From Ferrovibrio sp. (GTDB taxonomy: Bacteria > Pseudomonadota > Alphaproteobacteria > Ferrovibrionales > Ferrovibrionaceae): DNA of 64,000 bases. The stretch covers positions 1-64,000 of the forward strand of contig JAGOQS010000002.1 of assembly GCA_017991315.1 (NCBI GenBank), written 5' to 3'. The notes beneath the pieces are model-generated. The model did no database searches. It was not told where the DNA came from and was given only the letters and a program-made list of their open reading frames with translations. Below, piece by piece: positions 24,325-32,911 of this stretch. The position numbers were made by a program, and so were the translations under genes. The first letter of the stretch is position 1, and the number at the start of each line of letters is the position of its first letter.

Positions 24325-25254
24325 ATGCTGTTGTTGATCCTCGAGCAATTCCTGAACGGCCTGCAGATCGGTCTGCTGCTGTTCCTGCTCGCCGCCGGCC
24401 TCACCCTGGTTTTCGGTATCATGGACCTGGTGAACCTGGCGCATGGTTCGCTCTACATGATGGGCGCGTATTTCGCCGCCGTCTTCGTGCAATGGACCGG
24501 CAATTTCTACATCGGCGCGCTGCTGGCATTGCCCGCCGGCCTGCTGCTTGGCATCGCCACCGAATATGTCGCGCTGCGCAGCCTCTATGCGCGCGACCAT
24601 CTCGATCAGGTGCTTGCGACCTTTGGCCTGATCCTGTTCTTCAATGAATTCGCCCGCCTGATCTTCGGTGCCGGCGGCATGGCAATCGAACTACCCGCCA
24701 TCCTCGCCGGCCAGATCGAGATCGTGCCCGACCTGCCCTACCCGACCTACCGCTTCGTGATCATCGCCATGGGCCTGCTCTGCGCCGGCATCTTGTATCT
24801 GCTGGTTCAGAAGACGCGGCTCGGCATGCTGATCCGCGCCGGAGCCTCGAACCGCGAGATGGTTGGCGCGCTCGGCATCGACATCAAGCTGCTGTTCACC
24901 CTGGTCTTCGGCCTCGGTTCGGCGCTAGCGGCGCTTGCCGGCCTGATGGCCGGGCCGATTGCCACGGTGCAGATCGGCATGGGGGACAATGTGCTGATCC
25001 TCTGCCTTGTGGTCATCGTCATCGGCGGCCTCGGTTCGATCCGTGGCGCCTTCATCGCTGCCGTGCTGGTCGGCGTGCTGGAAACCATGGGCCGCGCCTT
25101 CCTGCCGCAGATCCTGGGCCAGTTCCTCAACCCGTCGCAGGCAGGTTTCCTGGCACAGTCGCTCTCCTCCATGCTGGTCTATATCCTGATGGCCGGCGTG
25201 CTGGTACTGCGCCCGGCCGGCCTGTTCCCGGCCCCTGGCACGCCGGGGCGCTGA
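24325..25254 (+). CDS. livH: Branched-chain-type ABC transporter permease LivH
   Basis: A 309-residue membrane protein with about eight helices. It starts LLILEQFLNGLQIGLLLFLLAAGLTLVFGIMDLVNLAHGSLYMMGAY, the LivH hallmark. The ATPase-contact region near residues 170-195 reads GMLIRAGASNREMVGALGID. It is followed by LivM after 2 bases. It forms the heterodimeric channel with LivM. Confidence 0.94.
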   Translation: MLLLILEQFLNGLQIGLLLFLLAAGLTLVFGIMDLVNLAHGSLYMMGAYFAAVFVQWTGNFYIGALLALPAGLLLGIATEYVALRSLYARDHLDQVLATFGLILFFNEFARLIFGAGGMAIELPAILAGQIEIVPDLPYPTYRFVIIAMGLLCAGILYLLVQKTRLGMLIRAGASNREMVGALGIDIKLLFTLVFGLGSALAALAGLMAGPIATVQIGMGDNVLILCLVVIVIGGLGSIRGAFIAAVLVGVLETMGRAFLPQILGQFLNPSQAGFLAQSLSSMLVYILMAGVLVLRPAGLFPAPGTPGR

Positions 25255-25256
25255 CC

Positions 25257-26348
25257 ATGCAGACACGCTTTTCCATCAGTACAGTCGTTGCCCTGGTCCT
25301 GCTCACCCTGCTGGCGCTGGTGCCGACCGCCTCGCAGGTATTCCAGGACCCGTTCCTGCTGACGCTGTTCACCCGCATCGTCATCCTGGCGCTCGCCTCG
25401 GTGTCGCTGAACTTCATCCTCGGCTATGGCGGCCTGGTCAGCTTCGGCCATGCCGCCTTCATCGGCGTCGGCGGCTACACCGTCGGCATCATGGCCAAGC
25501 ACGAAGTCTATGCGGCCTGGTTGCAATGGCCGCTGGCGCTGGCGATGTCCGCCTTCGTCGCCCTGATCATGGGGCTGCTGTCGCTCCGCACGCGCGGCAT
25601 CTTCTTTATCATGATCACCCTGGCTCTGGCGCAACTCGTCTACTACATGGGCAACGGCGCCTATGCCTATGGCGGCGACGATGGCCTCACCATCCTGCGG
25701 CGTTCGGATTTCGCCGGCCTGATCGACCTCAAGCATCGCCCAAGCTTCTATTATCTCTGCTGGGCTTTGCTCTGCCTGGCGCTGTATCTCTGTCACCGTG
25801 TGGTGAATTCACGCTTTGGCATGGTGCTGCAAGGCGCCAAGAGCAACGACCGCCGCATGGCCGCCATCGGCTTCCCGGTGTTCCGCTACCGCCTTGCCGC
25901 CTTTGTCGCCGCCGGCACTACCTGCGGCCTGGCCGGCGTGCTGCTGGCCAACCACACCGATTTCGTCAGCCCGGCACTGATGCACTGGACCCGCTCCGGC
26001 GACCTCATCGTCATGGTGGTGCTGGGCGGCATGGGCAGTCTGTTCGGGCCGCTGTTCGGTGCCCTGAGCTTCCTGGCGCTGGAGGAAATCCTCTCCAGCT
26101 ACAGCGAATACTGGAAGCTGTTCTTCGGCCCGCTGCTGGTGCTGGTGGTGATCTTCGCGCGCGGCGGCATCGATGGCGCCCTGCAGCGCGGCCATGGCGG
26201 CATCCTGCTGGCGATCCTCGGCGGCTTCGTGCTGCTGCATGGCATCCACCTGTTCTACGATGACCTGTGGTACATCCCGGCGGCGCTGATTGCAGCGGCA
26301 ATCGCGCTTGCTGTGGTGGCCAACCGTGGCCTGCGGAGGCTGTCATGA
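25257..26348 (+). CDS. livM: Branched-chain-type ABC transporter permease LivM
   Basis: A 363-residue membrane protein with about ten helices and the LivM signature SLNFILGYGGLVSFGHAAFIGVGGY near residue 45. The ATPase-docking loop is VLQGAKSNDRRMAAIGFPVFRYRL. The C terminus carries an extra hydrophobic pair (GILLAILGGFVLLHGIHLF and AALIAAAIALAVVA), longer than many LivM proteins. Its stop overlaps the LivG start (ATGA). Confidence 0.93.
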   Translation: MQTRFSISTVVALVLLTLLALVPTASQVFQDPFLLTLFTRIVILALASVSLNFILGYGGLVSFGHAAFIGVGGYTVGIMAKHEVYAAWLQWPLALAMSAFVALIMGLLSLRTRGIFFIMITLALAQLVYYMGNGAYAYGGDDGLTILRRSDFAGLIDLKHRPSFYYLCWALLCLALYLCHRVVNSRFGMVLQGAKSNDRRMAAIGFPVFRYRLAAFVAAGTTCGLAGVLLANHTDFVSPALMHWTRSGDLIVMVVLGGMGSLFGPLFGALSFLALEEILSSYSEYWKLFFGPLLVLVVIFARGGIDGALQRGHGGILLAILGGFVLLHGIHLFYDDLWYIPAALIAAAIALAVVANRGLRRLS

Positions 26349-27100
26349 ACCAGCCTGTGCTTGAGGTGAGCGGCCTGATCAAGCGGTTCGGCGGCCTGCT
26401 CGCCACCGACAATTTCTCCATCGATATCCGGCCCGGCGAAGTGCATGCGGTGATCGGCCCCAATGGCGCGGGCAAGACCACGCTGATCGGGCAGTTGATC
26501 GGCGAACTGAAAGCCGATGCCGGCTCGATCAAGTTCTTGGGCAACGAGATTTCCGACCTGCCGGTGCATCGCCGCTCGCATCTCGGCCTCGCCCGCTCGT
26601 TCCAGATCACCTCGATCTTCCATGCCTTCACCGCGTTGCAGAATGTCGCCCTGGCGGTACAGGCGCATGACGGCCATTCCTTCCGCTTCTGGCGCCCTGC
26701 GGCGAGCGATCCGAGCCTGACCGAGCCGGCAATGACAGCCCTGAAGCTGGTCGGCCTGGAAGCGCGCGCCCATGTGCCGGCCAATGCCCTGAGCCATGGC
26801 GAGCATCGCCAGCTCGAACTGGCCATGGCGCTGGCGACCAAGCCGAAGCTGCTGCTGCTGGACGAGCCGATGGCCGGCATGGGGCCGGAGGATTCCCAGC
26901 GCATGGTGCAGATGCTGTTGAAGCTGAAAGGCTCGGTCTCGATCCTGCTGATCGAACATGACATGGAGGCGGTGTTCGCGCTGGCCGACCGCATTACCGT
27001 GCTGGTCTATGGCCGTGGCATCGCCACCGGCACGCCGGACGAAATCCGCCGCAACGAACAGGTGCGCGAAGCCTATCTCGGCGCCGAGGCCCAGCCATGA
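26345..27100 (+). CDS. livG: Branched-chain-type ABC transporter ATPase LivG
   Basis: A 251-residue ATPase. Walker A is GPNGAGKTT, the Walker B region LLLLDEPMAGMGPED, and the switch His is in IEHDMEAVF. The signature is degenerate: ALSHGEHRQLELAMAL, with SHGEHR in place of LSGGQ, as in many LivG-type ATPases. The ATG overlaps the LivM stop, and its own stop overlaps LivF, so the three are coupled. Confidence 0.94.
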   Translation: MNQPVLEVSGLIKRFGGLLATDNFSIDIRPGEVHAVIGPNGAGKTTLIGQLIGELKADAGSIKFLGNEISDLPVHRRSHLGLARSFQITSIFHAFTALQNVALAVQAHDGHSFRFWRPAASDPSLTEPAMTALKLVGLEARAHVPANALSHGEHRQLELAMALATKPKLLLLDEPMAGMGPEDSQRMVQMLLKLKGSVSILLIEHDMEAVFALADRITVLVYGRGIATGTPDEIRRNEQVREAYLGAEAQP

Positions 27101-27807
27101 CCAGCCTGCTTGAAGTCGATGGCATCGACACCTTCTATGGCCGCAGCCAGGTACTGTTTGGCATGCGGCTGGCGATCAAAGCCGGCGAGGTCGTGACGCT
27201 GATGGGCCGCAACGGCATGGGCAAGACCACCACGATCCGCTCGATCATGGGCCTGACCCCGCCGGCCGAGGGCCGCATCGCCTTCCGTGGTGCCGAGATC
27301 GCCCGGCAGCCGGCCTATCGCGTCGCCAAGGCCGGCATCGGCCTTGTGCCGGAAGGCCGCCAGATTTTCCCGAATTTGAGCGTGCGCGAAAACCTGGTCG
27401 CCACCGCCGCCAACCGCCAGGGCCTCAAGGCGCCCTGGAGCTACGACAAGGTGGTTGCCCTGTTCCCGCGCCTCGCCGAGCGTGCCGGCAACATGGGCAA
27501 CCAGCTTTCCGGCGGCGAACAGCAGATGCTGGCCATCGGCCGCGCACTGATGACCAACCCGCATCTGCTGATCCTGGACGAAGCCACCGAGGGCCTGGCG
27601 CCGCTGATCCGCCAGGAAATCTGGGCCTGCATCGGTCAGTTGAAGGCAGCCGGACAGTCGATCCTGATTGTGGATAAAAACGTCGAGGCCCTGACCCGGC
27701 TGGCCGACCGCCACTACATGATTGAGAAGGGCCGCGTCGTCTGGGAGGGCTCGTCCGCCGATCTGGCCGCGAATCCGGACGTGCAGCACCGCTATCTCGG
27801 GGTCTGA
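27097..27807 (+). CDS. livF: Branched-chain-type ABC transporter ATPase LivF
   Basis: A 236-residue ATPase with Walker A GRNGMGKTT, the LivF-specific GIGLVPEGRQIFPNLSVRENL, signature LSGGEQQMLAIGRAL and Walker B LLILDEATEGLAPL. The usual catalytic His of the switch is replaced by Lys-Asn in IVDKNVEAL, common in LivF, which may rely on LivG for hydrolysis. It is the last gene of the transporter operon. Confidence 0.94.
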   Translation: MTSLLEVDGIDTFYGRSQVLFGMRLAIKAGEVVTLMGRNGMGKTTTIRSIMGLTPPAEGRIAFRGAEIARQPAYRVAKAGIGLVPEGRQIFPNLSVRENLVATAANRQGLKAPWSYDKVVALFPRLAERAGNMGNQLSGGEQQMLAIGRALMTNPHLLILDEATEGLAPLIRQEIWACIGQLKAAGQSILIVDKNVEALTRLADRHYMIEKGRVVWEGSSADLAANPDVQHRYLGV

Positions 27808-27993
27808 CGGCGGCTTACATGGGGCCTGCTGGCGGCTTTTTTCTGCGCAACTTCTACCGCTGGCTGCCTGTTTTCAGGGCCTTCGCCCAGGCATGAAGCG
27901 TTTGTGACAAAATCTTGCTAAATCCGACGCGCTGCCGTTGCATTGGCCCGGCACCTGGCTTCATATGGAAGCCTCTTGAGGGGGAGTTGGCGC

Positions 27994-29046
27994 GTGTATT
28001 CCGAAGACATGCACCGGGCGGCTGAGTTTGCCCACGCGGCTGTGGCGAGCATGGCCAAGCACGGCATTGCGCCCACCCCGATCAACTTCACCGTCTGGTA
28101 CGAATACCATGCCGGCCGCGACCATAATCTGGCCCGCGCCGTGGATGGCATCGTTGCCGCCCAGCAGCGCTTCACGCCGGAGGTGGTGCTGGCGCTCTAC
28201 GAGCAGCATCTGTCGCCGGCCCGCCTGTTCCATGCCTCGCGCCACACCGCCGAGAAGCTGGATGCGGTGATGCATGAATTGCGCGGCCATATCGATCAGG
28301 CGGAACAGAACACCCGCGCCTATGGCAGCCAGCTCGAACAATTCTCCGGCCAGCTTGATGCCCTGCCCGATAGCCCTGCCGGTGTCGACAGCCTGGTGGA
28401 CACCATGCTGCTCGATACCCGCGACATGCAGGAGCGCAACAAGGATCTGGAAAGCCGGCTGGCCGAGGCCACGGCGGAAGTGCAGCAGTTGCGCCAGAGC
28501 TTCGAGCAGGCGCGGCGCGAGGCGTTGACCGATCCGCTCACTGGCCTGGCCAACCGCAAGGCCTTCGAGCAATCGATGCATCTGCTGGTGCAGGACACGC
28601 TGAAAGGCCAGGCGCCGCTGTCGCTGCTGATGCTCGACATCGACCATTTCAAGCATTTCAACGATGAATATGGCCACCAGACCGGCGACACAGTGCTGCA
28701 GCTTGTTGGCCGCATGCTGGCCGACAATGTGAAGGGCCAGGATGTGGCGGCACGTTATGGCGGCGAGGAATTCGCCATCCTGCTGCCGTTCACCACGCTG
28801 GAACAGGCGATCAAGCTCGCCGATGGAATCCGCCGCACCATCGCCGCGCGCAAGCTGGTGAAGCGCACCAGCGGCCAGGATTTGGGCCGCGTCACCATCT
28901 CCGTCGGCGCCGCGCAATACCGCCCGGGCGAAACCCTCTCCGGCCTGATCCAGCGCGCCGATGACGCGCTCTATGCCGCCAAGCGCGCTGGCCGCGACCG
29001 CGTGCTGAGCGAGCGCGACCTGATCGTCGCCGCCGCAGGGCAATGA
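27994..29046 (+). CDS. Diguanylate cyclase (GGDEF domain)
   Basis: A 350-residue soluble protein. The C-terminal GGDEF domain (about 175-345) contains DPLTGLANRKAFEQ, LMLDIDHFKHFNDEYGHQTGD and the active site RYGGEEFAILLP, so it should make cyclic-di-GMP. The upstream inhibitory I-site position reads KGQD instead of R-x-x-D, so product feedback is probably lost. The N-terminal 170 residues are helical with no membrane segment. The GTG at 27994 follows GAGGGGGAG at good spacing and is preferred over a TTG at 27943. The stop overlaps the next start. Confidence 0.9.
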   Translation: MYSEDMHRAAEFAHAAVASMAKHGIAPTPINFTVWYEYHAGRDHNLARAVDGIVAAQQRFTPEVVLALYEQHLSPARLFHASRHTAEKLDAVMHELRGHIDQAEQNTRAYGSQLEQFSGQLDALPDSPAGVDSLVDTMLLDTRDMQERNKDLESRLAEATAEVQQLRQSFEQARREALTDPLTGLANRKAFEQSMHLLVQDTLKGQAPLSLLMLDIDHFKHFNDEYGHQTGDTVLQLVGRMLADNVKGQDVAARYGGEEFAILLPFTTLEQAIKLADGIRRTIAARKLVKRTSGQDLGRVTISVGAAQYRPGETLSGLIQRADDALYAAKRAGRDRVLSERDLIVAAAGQ

Positions 29047-29822
29047 ACCCGATACTGCTTGAACGCGACGACGGCGTCGTCCGCCTCACCCTGAACCGGC
29101 CCGAGCGGCTCAATGCCATGAGCGTCGACCTGATGCTGGCATTGCGTGCGGCGCTGGATGAAATCGCCGCCGACAAGGCCAACCGCTGCCTGCTGCTGAC
29201 CGGCGCCGGGCGCGGCTTCTGCGCCGGCGCCGATCTTTCCGGCGGCGGCATCGAGCCGGGCGAAAGCGACCTCGGCGATGTGATCCACAACTGGTTCAAT
29301 CCGGTGGTGCGCCAGTTGCACGCCTTGCCGATGCCGATTGTCGCCGCCGTGAACGGCATTGCGGCCGGCGGCGGCGCCAGCCTGGCACTGGCTGCCGATA
29401 TTGCGCTGGCAGCGCGCTCCGCCGGCTTCAGTCAGGTCTTCTGCCGCATCGCGCTGGTGCCCGATGTCGGCAGCACCTATTTCCTGCCGCGCACGATCGG
29501 CCCGGCCCGCGCATTGGGCATGGCGATGCTGGGCGAAGTGGTAAGCGCCGAGGACGCTGCGGCGCAGGGCATGATCTGGCGCTGCGTCGAGGATGCCGAC
29601 CTGCTCTCCGAAGCCACGCGGATCGCCCGCCGGCTGGCACAGGGCCCCACCGCAAGCCTGGTCGCCACCCGCCGCCTGCTGCGCCGGGGCGCCGATGCCG
29701 TCCTTGATGAGCAGCTCGAAGCCGAGGCCCTGGCGCAAAGCGCCGCCGGTCGCCGTGCCGATTTCGCCGAAGGCGTTTCAGCCTTCCTTGCCAAGCGCCC
29801 AGCAGCCTTCACCGGGCGATAA
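29043..29822 (+). CDS. Enoyl-CoA hydratase/isomerase, PaaG-like
   Basis: A 259-residue crotonase-fold enzyme. Oxyanion motifs are GAGRGFCAGADLS and NGIAAGGGASLALAADIALA. The first hydratase glutamate is missing (QVFCRIALVPDVG where hydratases have Q-P-E), while the Asp of VPDVGSTYFLPR is kept, the pattern of PaaG-type isomerases acting on ring-epoxide or unsaturated acyl-CoA. It overlaps the diguanylate cyclase by 4 bases, and a close paralogue follows. The substrate is inferred. Confidence 0.88.
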   Translation: MNPILLERDDGVVRLTLNRPERLNAMSVDLMLALRAALDEIAADKANRCLLLTGAGRGFCAGADLSGGGIEPGESDLGDVIHNWFNPVVRQLHALPMPIVAAVNGIAAGGGASLALAADIALAARSAGFSQVFCRIALVPDVGSTYFLPRTIGPARALGMAMLGEVVSAEDAAAQGMIWRCVEDADLLSEATRIARRLAQGPTASLVATRRLLRRGADAVLDEQLEAEALAQSAAGRRADFAEGVSAFLAKRPAAFTGR

Positions 29823-29927
29823 AGCCTTACGCCCTTTCTTCATGGCATGCTTACGCCACGTCAGGCTTTTGCCGCCGCAGCGGCTCGGCTAACATCCGTT
29901 CGATAACCGCTTTCGGGAGAGAAACGC

Positions 29928-30719
29928 ATGGCTTACGCCACCCTGCTGGTCGAGAAGAAAGACCGCGTCGCCACCATCACGCTGAACCGGCCGGATCGCC
30001 TCAACGCGCTCAGCCTGGAGCTGATGACCGAATTGAATGCCGCGCTGCGCGACATCGAGAATGACGGCGAAAGCCGTGCCGTGCTGCTCACCGGCGCCGG
30101 CCGTGGCTTCTGCTCCGGTGCGGATCTTGCCAGCGGCGACCTCAACCAGGGTGATGGCCCGCCCGATCTCGGCACGGCACTGCATGATCGCTATCATCCG
30201 GTGATCCGCCGCATGGCGAATTACCGCATGCCCATCGTCTGCGCCGTGAACGGCCCCGCCGCCGGTGCCGGCATGAGCCTGGCGCTGGCCGGCGATATCG
30301 TGATCGCCGCCAAGTCCGCCACCTTCCTGCAGGCTTTCTGCAATATCGGCCTGGTGCCCGATGCCGGCAGCACCTATTTCCTGCCGCGCCTCGCCGGCTC
30401 GGCCCGGGCGCTTGGTCTCGCCATGCTGGGCGAGAAACTGCCGGCGGAAACCGCCGCCGAATGGGGCCTGATCTGGAAGTGCGTCGAGGATGCCGAGCTG
30501 ATGAGCACGGCCGGTGCCATCGCGGCCAAATTCGCCAATGGCCCCACGGTCGGCCTCGGCCTGATCCGCAAGATCGTGCGCCAGTCGGCCTCCAATACAC
30601 TGGACCAGCAGCTCGAAGTCGAACTTGAGGCGCAGCGCGTCGCCGGCCGCAGCCGCGATTTCATCGAGGGCGTCACCGCCTTCCTGCAGAAGCGCCCGGC
30701 CAAGTTCACCGGCAAGTAG
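29928..30719 (+). CDS. paaG: PaaG-like enoyl-CoA isomerase/hydratase
   Basis: A 263-residue paralogue of the preceding gene. It shows GAGRGFCSGADLASGD, NGPAAGAGMSLALAGDIVIA, and FCNIGLVPDAGSTYFLPRLAG followed by EWGLIWKCVED, matching phenylacetate-pathway PaaG well. PaaG isomerises the ring-1,2-epoxide of phenylacetyl-CoA to the oxepin. A PaaI thioesterase follows after 4 bases, as in paa operons, but the oxygenase (paaABCDE) and ligase (paaK) are not in this window. Confidence 0.85.
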   Translation: MAYATLLVEKKDRVATITLNRPDRLNALSLELMTELNAALRDIENDGESRAVLLTGAGRGFCSGADLASGDLNQGDGPPDLGTALHDRYHPVIRRMANYRMPIVCAVNGPAAGAGMSLALAGDIVIAAKSATFLQAFCNIGLVPDAGSTYFLPRLAGSARALGLAMLGEKLPAETAAEWGLIWKCVEDAELMSTAGAIAAKFANGPTVGLGLIRKIVRQSASNTLDQQLEVELEAQRVAGRSRDFIEGVTAFLQKRPAKFTGK

Positions 30720-30723
30720 GCCG

Positions 30724-31161
30724 GTGGCACAGGATCCGCAAGCAATCGCCGAGGCGGTCGGCCGTGCCATGGCCGCCGCCGATACGGCAACGCGCGAACT
30801 CGGCGTGGAACTGCTCGAGATCGGTCCCGGCAGCGCCAAGCTGCGCATGATTGTGCAGCCAAAGATGCTGAACGCGGTCGGCATCTGCCATGGCGGCTAT
30901 ATTTTCCTGCTCGCCGATGCTGCCTTTGCCTTCGCCTGCAATTCCTACAACCGGGTGGCCCTGGCGCAGCGTGCCGATATCAGCTTCACCGCCAAGGTGG
31001 CGCCCGGCAGCGTGCTGACAGCGACGGCACGCGAGGCAGCGCATACCGGCCGCAGCGGCGTTTACGATATCGAGGTACGCGACCAGGACAGCACGCTGGT
31101 CGGCCTGTTCCGCGGCCACTCGCGCGAAGTCAAAGGCGAAGTGGTACCCGGCTTGACCTGA
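30724..31161 (+). CDS. paaI: Hotdog-fold acyl-CoA thioesterase PaaI
   Basis: A 145-residue hotdog thioesterase with the family motifs LNAVGICHGGYIFLLADAAFAFACN (catalytic Asp, HGG) and ADISFTAKVAPGSVLTATA. PaaI releases CoA from hydroxyphenylacetyl-CoA dead ends. The GTG at 30724 is 5 bases after the paaG stop and starts the conserved region; the frame upstream runs inside paaG. Confidence 0.88.
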   Translation: MAQDPQAIAEAVGRAMAAADTATRELGVELLEIGPGSAKLRMIVQPKMLNAVGICHGGYIFLLADAAFAFACNSYNRVALAQRADISFTAKVAPGSVLTATAREAAHTGRSGVYDIEVRDQDSTLVGLFRGHSREVKGEVVPGLT

Positions 31162-31219
31162 AGCCTGACTTGACCTTGGAAACAGGGCGCCATCTGACCG
31201 GCCAGCAGGGAGGCTGCGC

Positions 31220-31615
31220 ATGGATGAAACTGGCCTGCGGCACGAAGCCGCCACGTTCTTCGATCAATTCGTGGAGAATTTCGCCAGCTTCAGCGGGCCC
31301 CGCATTGTGTCGCTCTATGCCGTGCCCGGTCTGGCGATCCGGGGCGATGGCGTGGTGCAGGTGCTGCAATCGCGGCCCGATCTGGAGGCCTTTTTCCAGC
31401 AGGCGGTGGATGGCTATGCCAGCCTCGGCTGCCGCGCCTGCCGCTACCGCGAGCTTGCCGTCACGCCTATTGGTGGCCGCGCCATGCTTGGCAGCGTTAC
31501 CTGGGATTTACTCGATGCCGACGGCGCGGTGCTGAAAAGCTGGCGGCAATCCTACAATCTGGCAAAATTGCCTGAGGGCTGGCGCATCGTCGCATCTACA
31601 GAACACCTAGATTGA
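31220..31615 (+). CDS. NTF2/SnoaL-like small protein
   Basis: A 131-residue protein with the length and pattern of an NTF2-like alpha+beta barrel: an N-terminal helix EAATFFDQFVENFASF, then strands ending VTWDLLDADGAVLKSWRQSYNLAKL and GWRIVASTEH. The role is not known; such proteins often assist or act as small isomerases in catabolic gene clusters. It ends 20 bases before the aldo/keto reductase start. Confidence 0.65.
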   Translation: MDETGLRHEAATFFDQFVENFASFSGPRIVSLYAVPGLAIRGDGVVQVLQSRPDLEAFFQQAVDGYASLGCRACRYRELAVTPIGGRAMLGSVTWDLLDADGAVLKSWRQSYNLAKLPEGWRIVASTEHLD

Positions 31616-31635
31616 TTTTTGGGAAGGAAACAACC

Positions 31636-32637
31636 GTGGCTCTGCAACAACGCAAGCTGGGCCGGCATGGCCCCATGGTATCGGCGCTCGGCCTCGGCTG
31701 CATGGGCATGTCGGAATTCTATGGCGCCACCGATGACGCGGAATCGCTCCGCGTGCTGCTGTACGCCGCCGAGCGCGGCGTCAGCTTTTTCGATACCGCC
31801 GACATCTATGGCTTCGGCCGCAACGAGGCATTGCTGGCGCGCTTTCTCAAGCAATGGCGCCAACCGGTGGTGGTCGCCACCAAGGGCGGCATCGTGCGCA
31901 AGGAAAACAGCTACGAGCGCCGCATCGATAATTCGCCGGCCTATATCCGTGGCGCGGTCGAAGATTCGCTCAAAAGGCTGGGGCTTGAGCGCATCGACCT
32001 GTACTACATCCACCGCAACGAGGAAGGCCGTGCCATCGAGGAGGTGATCGAGACCCTGGCGGCGCTGGTGCGCGAGGGCAAGATCGCCCATATCGGCCTG
32101 TCGGAAGTCTCGGTCGCCAATCTGCGCCGCGCCGCCAAGGTGCATCACGTCGCTGCCGTGCAGAGCGAGTATTCGCTGTGGAGCCGCGAACCGGAAGACG
32201 GCATGCTCGCCGCCTGCGCCGAACTCGGCACCGCCTTTGTGCCTTACTCGCCGCTCGGCCGTGGCTTCCTGTCGGGCCAGTTCGAGGATGCCGCAGCGAT
32301 TCCCGATGGCGATTTCCGCAAGTCCAATCCGCGCTTCCAGGCCGAAGCCTTGGCGCGCAACCAGGCAGCACTCGCCGGCTTCAAGAAGCTGGCGGCTGAG
32401 CGCGGCGCCACACCGGCGCAGATGGCGCTGGCCTGGGTGCTGGCACGCGGCGACCATTTGATTCCGATCCCCGGCACCAAGCGCCAGAGTTATCTGGAAC
32501 AGAATCTCGGCGCGCTGGATATCGCGCTCAGTGCCGCCGATCTTGCCGCCATCGAGGCCATTCTGCCGCGCGGCTTCGCCGCCGGTGCGCGCTACACGCC
32601 GGAAGGCTTCAAGGGCACGCAGGCGGATGAGGGCTGA
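31636..32637 (+). CDS. Aldo/keto reductase
   Basis: A 333-residue NADPH-dependent oxidoreductase of the TIM-barrel family. The tetrad is visible: Asp and Tyr in FFDTADIYGFG, Lys in VVATKGG, His in YYIHRNE. NADP contacts include GLSEVSVANL and IPIPGTKRQSYLEQN. The GTG at 31636 follows GGGAAGGA. It reduces aldehydes or ketones; the substrate is unknown. A DUF2783 gene follows after 6 bases. Confidence 0.92.
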   Translation: MALQQRKLGRHGPMVSALGLGCMGMSEFYGATDDAESLRVLLYAAERGVSFFDTADIYGFGRNEALLARFLKQWRQPVVVATKGGIVRKENSYERRIDNSPAYIRGAVEDSLKRLGLERIDLYYIHRNEEGRAIEEVIETLAALVREGKIAHIGLSEVSVANLRRAAKVHHVAAVQSEYSLWSREPEDGMLAACAELGTAFVPYSPLGRGFLSGQFEDAAAIPDGDFRKSNPRFQAEALARNQAALAGFKKLAAERGATPAQMALAWVLARGDHLIPIPGTKRQSYLEQNLGALDIALSAADLAAIEAILPRGFAAGARYTPEGFKGTQADEG

Positions 32638-32643
32638 GGCATC

Positions 32644-32841
32644 ATGCTGAACACCGAACCGAATATCCCCGATCCGGATGGCTTCTACGAACAGCTTGTC
32701 GCCATGACGCAAGGACTGGATGACCGCCGGGCAAGGCTGGCAACCGCCAAGCTGGCTTTGTTGCTGGCCAATCACATCGGCGACCGCGCCGTGCTGGCAG
32801 AAGCCATGCGGCTGGCACGCGGCGAAATGGAGCGCACTTAA
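32644..32841 (+). CDS. DUF2783 small protein
   Basis: A 65-residue protein that begins MLNTEPNIPDPDGFYEQLV and continues into KLALLLANHIGDRAVLAEAM, the DUF2783 pattern. These proteins occur in alpha- and betaproteobacteria near acyl-CoA and aromatic catabolic genes, and their role is unknown. It lies 6 bases after the aldo/keto reductase and is the last GC-rich gene before the AT-rich insert. Confidence 0.75.
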   Translation: MLNTEPNIPDPDGFYEQLVAMTQGLDDRRARLATAKLALLLANHIGDRAVLAEAMRLARGEMERT

Positions 32842-32911
32842 ACTTATTTCCATTGGCAGAAATCGATCTGCATACCAAGATTTGTGTCCCACCCTTTTGT
32901 GGAGAAATTTT

